Assembly: GCA_910589385.1 (NCBI GenBank)
Contig: CAJUTU010000005.1
Span: 62,001 to 126,000 of the forward strand
Origin: an uncultured Lachnospiraceae bacterium
GTDB taxonomy: Bacteria > Bacillota > Clostridia > Lachnospirales > Lachnospiraceae
Direction: 5' to 3'
Length of the DNA stretch: 64,000 nucleotides
Positions 57,801 to 64,000 of this stretch are shown here, in pieces. The stretch's first letter is position 1; each line of letters begins with the position of its first letter. A program made the position numbers and the translations under genes. The notes beneath the pieces were generated by a model, which ran no database searches, was not told where the DNA came from, and worked only from the letters and a program-made list of their open reading frames with translations.

Positions 57801-60800
57801 TTCCATCTGTACCATAATAAAGCTTGGATTTACATAGGCCATAATCGTCATACTGATATTTCTCAATTGCATGGCCGTTGTCGAGGCGGAGCACTAATTG
57901 GCGGTCAGCATCCATGTATAGGGATTCAATCCGGTTCCCGTATTCATATTTGTTTTCACAGTAAGCATAGCCTCGTTCATTCCGGACAGCAGGATTTCCG
58001 TCAATATCAGAATAGGCTGTTGTGACTTCATTTCCATAATCATCATATGTGGAAGTAACTTTGGCATAGCCTAGATCTCTCCGGATCATCTTTTCTCCGT
58101 CAATTCCTATATATTGTATGGTTGTCCGGTTCCCTTTTTCGTCGTAGCCGTATTTAAAGCCTGCACAGTGGTATTCCCTGCTGACCACAGGTTTATGGCC
58201 TGTGTCATAGTAAGATACAGAGACACATTGGCCATATTTGTCATAGAAGTCTTTTTCTATAGCGTACCCTTTCTCGCTGTGCATGACCAGACTGCCGTTT
58301 TTAGAATCATAGTATTGGCGTTCTGTAACTTTTCCGTTTTCATATGTTTTTTTGAGATATGCATATCCTCCCTCTTTGCACGGCGCGGGGCGGTTATGAG
58401 TATCCAGGTAAGCGACGGTTATTTCATTCCCCAGATTGTCATAGGTGGAAGAAACACGTGCATAACCACGATCGGTCCGTATCATTGGTTTATGGTCGAG
58501 GTCCAGATACCAGGTATCTGTCTGTCTGCCAAGGCGGTCGTATCCATATTTGAAACCGGCACAGTGGTATTCTGTGCTGATGATTGGATTTCCGCTGGTA
58601 TCATAATAATACTCGGCAGTCTCTTTTCCATACGCATCGTATTCGTATTTTATGGCTGCAATACCCAGGTCGCCGCGCAGTACCGGCTGGCCGTATGCGT
58701 CAAGATAGCTGCATTCCACACACAGCCCGTTTTCATAGCGTTTTTGGATAGAAGCATGGCCGCGGCCTTTCCATACCGTGGGGGAACCGTCAATATCAAA
58801 GTAAGATTCCTTAACGAGATTCCCATATGTATCATATTCTTTCTTTGCCTCCGCAAATCCGTAATCTCTCCGGGTCATTGGATTGCCGTCTGACCCGATA
58901 TAGAGAACATTTTCCATATGCCCGGCTTCATCATATCCATATCGGAATCCGGCGCAATGATCCTCCCTGCTGATGACAAGATTTCCCTGGGTGTCATAAT
59001 AGTCTATGGAAGTGCGCTGTCCATTTTTATAGCCATATTTCACAACTGCATAGCCTGTATCATTCCGGCAGACTAAATCGCCGTTTTTGTCCTTGTATCT
59101 GCATTCTATGAGATTTCCATTTTTATAGATATTTTCGTAAGAAGCATAGCCCTCTTTTAAAAGAGTGGGATTCTCGTCGGCGTCTAAGTATTCGTGGATT
59201 TCATTTCCAGAGCCTTCATAGGTTGAATATTTTCTCGCAGCGCCTAAGTCTCTCCGGGTCATTAACCGGCCGTCAAGTCCTATATAGCTGAAATGGCTGC
59301 ATTTTCCTTTGGCATCGTAATCATACTGAAAGCCCGCGCAATGATAACGGGTATTGATGACCGGGTTCCCTTTGGTGTCTTTATAATACCTGGAAATACA
59401 TTGTCCGGAGTCGTTGTATTCAAATTCTGTCAATGCATATCCTTCGTCTTTCCGTAGAATCAGTTTTCTGTGTGTGTCATAATAGCTTTGCGAGGTAAGG
59501 TTTCCGGTGTCAGGATCATAAGAAAATTTCTGGACTGCGCAGCCTAAATCGCTGCGCAGACAGAGTTCTTCTTCTGCATTACGATAAAGTTCCTCCAATT
59601 TCTTGCCGTCATTGTCATATTTGTATTCTATGGAGGCAATTCCAGTGATCCTGTCCAATACAGGTTTCCATGCCTGATTTTGATAGGACTTTTTTTGGAG
59701 CAGGCCGTCCGAGTAGTCCCAGCAGACTACAGCGTATCCGGTGTCGGCGCGATTTACGGACTGTCCGTTGGTATCTTTGTATAGTTCCTGGATCAGGCTG
59801 CCATCTTCCGCATACTCATAAATAATCCTGGCGACTTTATAATCTGTCCGTATCGTAGGAAATCCGTCCTGGCCGTAATAGGACTCCTGGGTCAGATTTC
59901 CGTTTTCATCATAAAATTGTTCTTTTTGTGTATAGCCAAGTTCAGGAAGTGGGATGGGTTTATGCTTCGGGCTATAGTAAGTTTCTAAAATTGTTTCGCC
60001 GGTGCCTTCCCAGAGCCTTTCGTAGCAGATGTAAGCATATCCCAGTTCTGTATTGAGCATTAATTTTTTCCGGTTATCCAGATATTCGACTTTTTGGACA
60101 TAGTCATTGGAATCATAGGTTTTTCTTAAAGCAGTGTATCCGCCTTTCAGTGGGCAGGGCCTGGAATTTGTACCGAAATAAGCTTCCCCGATCAGGTATT
60201 TTTGTCTGTCATACTGATATTTTACTTCTGCGTATCCTTCTTCGTTTGCCACAAGGTGATTATCTCCGTCGTAAAATCCTTTGGACAGGATTTTGTTCTT
60301 CAAATTAATCTTATACTGTATGGACGAATAATTTCGTATCAGATTCGATTCATTTTCGATGTCCGCACGGATATGGTCTGAACTGTCCCCATCCGAAGCC
60401 AGATTTTCTGGCTGTGTATCCATACCGCTGCGGAGGATCTGGCTGTCTTTTTGCGTGCCGGAATCGCTGTAGACGGTCTGGCTGTCTTTTTGCGTGCCGG
60501 AATCGCTGTAGACGGCCTGGCTGTCCTTCTGTGTGCTGGAATCGCTGTAGACGGCCTGGCTGTCTTTCTGTGTGCCGGAATCACTGTCAAGGGTCTGGCT
60601 TCCATCCTGCATGTCCATATCGTTTTGAGACGAAAGGGCGCTTTGCTGTGATACAAGCTGGCTGGTGGAAGGATCAGCTCTTTCGCTGCCCTCCGCTGCG
60701 GCGGATTCCTCTTCAATATTGGAAGCGCCGGTATTGTCAAAGCTGACGCGTATTTTATGATTTAGAGCCATCCATTGCTTTGAAAATTGTATTTGATAAC

Positions 60801-62256
60801 TATGGAAATGATTTTCGCGGACAGGAGCGCCGTCAATTCCGAGATAATCTTCTTGTGCCAGCATGCCATTCTTGTAAGTATATTTGTAGAGCTGCACGTG
60901 ATTGTCATCGGATTCCCAATTTTCGTTTTGATTTAACTGGCGGCGTTCTGTCAGGTTTCCCTTATTGTCATAAGCAAATTTCTCCAGAAAAACGCCGTAA
61001 AAGCCATCTGCTTTTTCGCTCATTTTTTCATCGCTGTAGTAGCGGATGTTGAGCAGATTACCGTTTTTTTCATCATAGCGGAATTTGACCGCCATGATGC
61101 CCAGGCTATTACATACCGGGTTCCCATCGGTATCAAGATAACATAGTGAGGATATCCGGCCGTCTTGGTAGGTATAGCGTTCTGCGTTTACCCCATATAG
61201 ATTTTTTATAGAAGGGCTTAGGCTGCGTGTCTCGGGATATCCGTCCGAATTATAGGTAATCTCTATCTGCTGGTTTTTCATGCTGCTGCCTGCGGTTTTG
61301 CCGTCAGGTATCCGAAGCAGGGTAGAGTTCAAAAGCTGCGGCTGGTCGTCAGGGGAATAGTTTGTGATCTCCAGTTTATCATGGTTATTGCGCTCTAATT
61401 GCATGAGCAGTTTATTATCGCTGCCATAATAGGAAATTTTTATTGGTTCCTGATAATCCACCTGGGCAGCGATTGAATAAGAATCTTTTCCATAGGAACG
61501 ATATTTGTCCTCATTTTTTTTATATTTGTAGACAATGCGGGCAGAGGGCTGAAAAAGCGTCATATTATAAGCTGTGGAATATTGCTTCATAAGTTCTGTC
61601 TGCCCATAAGGTTCTATATAAGTTAAATCGGTCCTGCGGAGGAAGAAGGGATATTTTTTGATCTCCCAGCAGCAGCTTAGGCCTCTCCGGTCGCGATAGG
61701 ACAGAGGATCGCCGACTCCTGCCGGATTTCCGTAAACCTCTGTTACCGACGCGTAATATTCTGTTTTGCCGCAGCAGAAACAAATGAACAAAAATACGAA
61801 CACCGCGGTTCCTGCTATTTTGAGAACAGGGTTTCTTTTGGAAGGATCATGGATAAAAGTATGTACGTTCTCTGGAAACGCCGTACACCATTTCATAAAA
61901 CGGGCCAGGTTTTCATAACCGACGCAGCACAATATTTTATAGAGCAGGAAGAAAAACATCAGCACCATTGCTGTAGAGGCAATATAAAATAAATGACCTT
62001 GTCCTTCATAACTGGCAATAATAGGGCCAATGGCGCAGTATACGGCCAGGGTCATGATATTTGCGATCAGGTCTGCAATATCCATGAGACCGTCTGCCCG
62101 GCCGGGCGGGAGTCTTTTTTTGAGAAAAGCCATCATCTTTTCGACAGCCGGGGGAAACGGCGGCTCTGTTTTGGAAGGATTATCTCGGGGCGCTTCTTTT
62201 GAGGGGGCTGTAGTTTCTTTTAACTTTTGTCTTATCTTTTGTAGTTTGTTGTCCAT
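54805..62256 (-). CDS. Giant membrane-anchored YD-repeat protein (2483 aa)
   Basis: Starts at 62256 with GGAGG seven bases upstream. The N-terminus has a cytoplasmic Pro-rich part and three membrane helices (about residues 60-82, 88-112 and 145-163), so the rest is outside the cell. After a domain of about 350 residues and a tandem of 13-residue units comes an array of degenerate YD-type repeats (typical element YEYDEKGNxxxxxYxGxDGxP and GYA) to the C-terminus. They are grouped in supermodules of four repeats, about 165 residues, each marked by EYHCAG; I count about 12. This is the plan of Rhs/wall-associated YD proteins, but no Rhs core box or C-terminal toxin was seen. Function unknown; adhesion or a binding scaffold is plausible. 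Confidence 0.88.
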   Translation of the reverse strand: MDNKLQKIRQKLKETTAPSKEAPRDNPSKTEPPFPPAVEKMMAFLKKRLPPGRADGLMDIADLIANIMTLAVYCAIGPIIASYEGQGHLFYIASTAMVLMFFFLLYKILCCVGYENLARFMKWCTAFPENVHTFIHDPSKRNPVLKIAGTAVFVFLFICFCCGKTEYYASVTEVYGNPAGVGDPLSYRDRRGLSCCWEIKKYPFFLRRTDLTYIEPYGQTELMKQYSTAYNMTLFQPSARIVYKYKKNEDKYRSYGKDSYSIAAQVDYQEPIKISYYGSDNKLLMQLERNNHDKLEITNYSPDDQPQLLNSTLLRIPDGKTAGSSMKNQQIEITYNSDGYPETRSLSPSIKNLYGVNAERYTYQDGRISSLCYLDTDGNPVCNSLGIMAVKFRYDEKNGNLLNIRYYSDEKMSEKADGFYGVFLEKFAYDNKGNLTERRQLNQNENWESDDNHVQLYKYTYKNGMLAQEDYLGIDGAPVRENHFHSYQIQFSKQWMALNHKIRVSFDNTGASNIEEESAAAEGSERADPSTSQLVSQQSALSSQNDMDMQDGSQTLDSDSGTQKDSQAVYSDSSTQKDSQAVYSDSGTQKDSQTVYSDSGTQKDSQILRSGMDTQPENLASDGDSSDHIRADIENESNLIRNYSSIQYKINLKNKILSKGFYDGDNHLVANEEGYAEVKYQYDRQKYLIGEAYFGTNSRPCPLKGGYTALRKTYDSNDYVQKVEYLDNRKKLMLNTELGYAYICYERLWEGTGETILETYYSPKHKPIPLPELGYTQKEQFYDENGNLTQESYYGQDGFPTIRTDYKVARIIYEYAEDGSLIQELYKDTNGQSVNRADTGYAVVCWDYSDGLLQKKSYQNQAWKPVLDRITGIASIEYKYDNDGKKLEELYRNAEEELCLRSDLGCAVQKFSYDPDTGNLTSQSYYDTHRKLILRKDEGYALTEFEYNDSGQCISRYYKDTKGNPVINTRYHCAGFQYDYDAKGKCSHFSYIGLDGRLMTRRDLGAARKYSTYEGSGNEIHEYLDADENPTLLKEGYASYENIYKNGNLIECRYKDKNGDLVCRNDTGYAVVKYGYKNGQRTSIDYYDTQGNLVISREDHCAGFRYGYDEAGHMENVLYIGSDGNPMTRRDYGFAEAKKEYDTYGNLVKESYFDIDGSPTVWKGRGHASIQKRYENGLCVECSYLDAYGQPVLRGDLGIAAIKYEYDAYGKETAEYYYDTSGNPIISTEYHCAGFKYGYDRLGRQTDTWYLDLDHKPMIRTDRGYARVSSTYDNLGNEITVAYLDTHNRPAPCKEGGYAYLKKTYENGKVTERQYYDSKNGSLVMHSEKGYAIEKDFYDKYGQCVSVSYYDTGHKPVVSREYHCAGFKYGYDEKGNRTTIQYIGIDGEKMIRRDLGYAKVTSTYDDYGNEVTTAYSDIDGNPAVRNERGYAYCENKYEYGNRIESLYMDADRQLVLRLDNGHAIEKYQYDDYGLCKSKLYYGTDGKPIICKEYHCAGFEYEYDEKGNKICIQYIGLDGEYMTRRDLGFARTQQSYDAFGNMTGESYFDIDGNPTIRKDRGYASYEEVYENELCMEIRYFDSQKQLILRKDRGFALVKYEYDAHGQRICERYYDAEENPVISTEYHCAGKKYAYNKTGKKTDTWYLGLDDEPMIRDDKGYAHISSTYDSFGNEITVAYFDTHKQPAVDKDGGYAYFERTYDNGNLMALHYFDSIDGHAVMRRDEGYSFAQYGYDPYGQRISISYFDTGGEPVKNTKYHCAGLEYEYDEKGNETSYRYIGTNQKLICREDLGYAQVISTYDTFGNKLTEAYYDENGKPVLSKKEGYAFCKNEYQDGKLMKSIYSSRDSDAEKHLVIRSDKGYAAIEYGYDEYGQDISYFYFNTKGEPTIHKENHCAGIQYQYDDKGNRTETQYFGTDGSLMVREDLGYARVSSQYDNQCNKLSTAYFDANNQPAFSSEYHCAGFQYGYDSRGNQTEIQYMDPDGKLMVRRNLGYARLHSEYDANGNKILEEYFDANGESAIAKDGGFASTTMKYENGKLIEQCYFGINGGEILHSDTGYAKVTYEYDSKGNMKSQYYYGINGKPITSTKYGSAGFLYQYDQYGNQLDCCSVDKEGNIMVRENLGYAHIYYEYDFQGNKISESYTDALNRPVLHNNYGYSILKYQYDENGRKISEAYYDTNGKPVIHKEYHCASIQYAYDKAGNTTDTWYYGTDSKLINREDLGYAHIHSEYDDFGNKASANYFNTAEQPTSCKEGGYASRKSIYKNGQSIETRYIDENGNLVLRSDEGYAVVRYGHDEYGQLTTINYYGADSTSPIMNTKYYCAGCEYKYDETGNRIEEHYYGLDGKPKNREDTGYAHVIRQYNRYNLEILKEYRNSNQELFIRSSLGYASIETTYDGADMTEIRYLDADKNPVVAADKGYAILKRTYNENGQLDTESYYDENENPINISGSYAMIQYVYDELGDEEDRIYRDKDGVVVERQPGL
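60439..60604 (-). repeat. 39-bp tandem repeat in the YD-protein gene
   Basis: Four full units plus a partial one at exact 39-bp steps (60439, 60478, 60517, 60556, 60595), coding 13-residue units such as DSQAVYSDSGTQK. The units are nearly identical in DNA, so copy number can be expected to vary between strains. Confidence 0.9.
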
Positions 62257-62370
62257 ACATTGTCCTCCGTTTGGCTTGTTGTCTGTAGTTCCTTTACATT
62301 ATGATCAGAGATTTAGGATATTTTTTGACGGGCTGGCCATGTTCATAGAAAGAATAGGATTTAGAAAAAA

Positions 62371-62421
62371 AGGTAATCAAATAATCCAGTCTGGTAAGAG
62401 GCTGGAAGAATCTGATTACCT
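62371..62421. other. Hairpin in the divergent intergenic region
   Basis: AGGTAATCA (62371-62379) pairs with TGATTACCT (62413-62421), with inner CCAG/CTGG. The 62257-62526 gap also holds the start region of the giant YD gene. No clear promoter on the + strand. Confidence 0.4.
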
Positions 62422-62526
62422 GTACTTTTGAAAGTCATCGCCACAATAAAATAATAACATATTTTTGGATGTTAAGGAATGCCCATTTGAAAAATAAGAT
62501 CTGCCAACCTGGAAATATTTGAAAAA

Positions 62527-64000
62527 TTGCTTGATTCTCTTCTGGGAATTGATGAAGATCCGGAAACTGATGAAGAACCGAAAATAGATGAGAAGCTCTC
62601 GCTTCGCACGGATATGGGATGCGCCATACAAAAATATGAGTATGACGAAAACGGACGTGTCCGCGCGAAACATTTTCTGGGAGTGGATGCGGAGCCGGTC
62701 CTTAGAAGGGATGCAGGTTATTCCACAATTGAGTTCACATATGATAACCTGGGATTTTGTACTTCGGAACGTTATCTGGATACAGAAGGAAATCCAATCC
62801 TGCGCAGCGACACGGGTTATGCGTCTGTAGAATATGAGTATAATGACAGAAGGCTGCGAAAGTCTGAGTACTATTTTGATGTGGAACACAATCCTGTCAT
62901 CAGTACAAAATATCACTGTGCCGGATTTGAGTATGACTATGATGATATGGGAAACCGGGATGATATCCAATATATGGATCTAAACGGAGAACTGATGGTA
63001 CGCTCTGACCTGGGGTATGCGCATCAGGTTTCTGCATACGATCATTTAGGAAATAAGACGATGGAGGAATACTTTGATACAGACGGCCGGCCTGCCGTAT
63101 GGAAGGAGGGCGGATTTGGATATGTTGAGCAGATTTTCGATAAGAATATGCTGATAGAGTCCAGGTATTATGAGAAGAAGGCTGATTTGGACAAGGACAA
63201 GGAAAGCAGTCCTGTCATGAAAAATGACAGAGGGTATGCTGCTGTGCTATATACCTATGCCCCGTATGGGCAGTGCCTGTCGGAGTTTTATTATGATACA
63301 GAGGGGCAGCCTGTCATCAGCACAAAATATCATTGTGCGGGTATGCGGTACCGCTATGATAAGAGAGGGAACCGCAGACACTACCGCTATCTTGGCCCGG
63401 ACGGCAGGCTGATGGTCCGGAGGGATTCAGGCTGCGCCGGTGTTCGGTATCAATATGATAAGAACGGGAACCAGGCGTGGATTTGGTATATCGGAGTGGA
63501 CGGAAAGCTGATGACCCAGGCGGAATTGGGCTATGCAAAAGTCAGGAAAGAGTATGATCCAATCGGTAACCTGACCAGGGAATTTTATTTTGACGTCCAT
63601 ATTAAACCTGCGGTACATAAGGAGCGCGGCTATGCTTCGTTCCAGGATACCTATGAGAACGGGCTCCGTAAGGAATGCCGGTATTCTGACGAGGATGGAA
63701 AACTGATCTTACGGGATGACCGGGGGGTATGCCATTATAAAATATGAATATGATCCATATGGCAGGCTTCAATCAGAAACTTATCTGGATACGGAAGAAA
63801 ACCTGGTGATCAGTAGTGAATATCATTGTGCAGGCATGAATTTTGCATACAATGATGGATATGGCAACCGAACCGGCAGAGAATATTTTGGCACAGACGG
63901 CCGGATCATGGTACGGGACGACCTGGGTTATGCCGGTGTCTTGTTGGAATACAATCCTTTTGGAGAGGTCGTTTCTGAGGAGTATTATGGGGCTGATAAA
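62527..64000 (+). pseudogene. YD-repeat gene relative, lacking a proper start and frameshifted at G6; runs off the window
   Basis: The open frame begins after a stop at 62488 and has only CTG/TTG starts without a ribosome site; no membrane helices precede the repeats. It contains the same supermodule as the minus-strand giant (KYHCAGFEYDYDDMGNRDDI; DGRLMVRRDSG). The frame breaks at 63722-63727 (GGGGGG): it stops after DDRGVCHYKI, whereas with five G it continues DRGYAIIKYEYDPYGRLQSE to the window edge. Either the decayed 5' end of a gene, or a silent partial copy that can recombine with the giant gene. Confidence 0.75.

Noticed and set aside
58114..58893. Open frame of 259 codons on the + strand inside the giant YD gene
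   Set aside because: It is the complement of regular YD repeats; the periodic codon pattern creates long antisense frames, and no ribosome site or domain is seen.
60414..60746. Regular 39-bp spaced repeats as a CRISPR array
   Set aside because: Units are contiguous with no unique spacers and code in frame for a 13-residue repeat of the YD protein.

Overview
The window looks like a chromosomal stretch of a gut-type Lachnospiraceae (Clostridia). Coding sequence is AT-rich, most genes have strong AGGAGG-type ribosome binding sites with occasional TTG/GTG starts, promoters are SigA-like, and there is a class B sortase, an LCP cell-wall ligase and an LTA-synthase-like enzyme. Genus cannot be fixed from sequence alone. 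No rRNA, tRNA, CRISPR array or intact insertion sequence was seen.

Layout. 1-6.4 kb: end of a membrane protein with a very acidic tail, glmS, an LTA-synthase-type sulfatase-fold enzyme, a 59-aa protein, and glf (UDP-galactopyranose mutase), which sits between an intact and a partial copy of the 59-aa gene. 6.4-7.4 kb: decayed DNA plus a promoter. 7.4-45.7 kb: a large Wzx/Wzy-type capsule or exopolysaccharide locus, nearly all on the + strand. It makes precursors (UDP-GlcA, UDP-GalA, UDP-L-FucNAc by FnlABC, a 4-keto-6-deoxy amino sugar branch, and CMP-activated ulosonic acids through KdsB, a NeuA-like enzyme and an aldolase). It also holds an initiating phosphosugar transferase, at least seven further glycosyltransferases, flippase, polymerase, Wzz-like protein, methyltransferases, acyltransferases and a split GtrA/GtrB/GT-C set. 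45.7-49 kb: LCP ligase, class B sortase and a secreted protein ending in SPKTGEF. 49.2-54.7 kb: a KAP P-loop NTPase, a 1143-aa STAND-like NTPase with TPRs, and a Uma2-type nuclease-fold protein. 54.8-64 kb: a 2483-aa membrane-anchored YD-repeat protein (- strand) and a divergent partial relative on the + strand that runs off the window.

The main discovery is a set of seven poly-G tracts (8 or 9 G), each inside a coding region of the capsule locus (8.3-43.1 kb). I saw no run of 7 or more G elsewhere in the window. They lie in two methyltransferases, two GT4 glycosyltransferases, two membrane acyltransferases and one GT-C glycosyltransferase, never in precursor-synthesis or export genes. Three genes are in frame as sequenced and four are out of frame; in each of the four, a one-base change in the tract restores a full-length protein. 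For one GT4 gene the restored length (374 aa) equals that of its intact tandem paralogue. This looks like a combinatorial slipped-strand phase-variation system (up to 2^7 states) that varies the decoration of one polysaccharide backbone.

Secondary points of interest: a KdsB/aldolase/NeuA-like cluster without KdsA or NeuB; the KAP/STAND/Uma2 cluster as a possible conflict system; the giant YD protein built from about 12 copies of a roughly 165-aa four-repeat module with a partial inverted relative next to it; and a sorting motif placed at the extreme C-terminus of a secreted protein.
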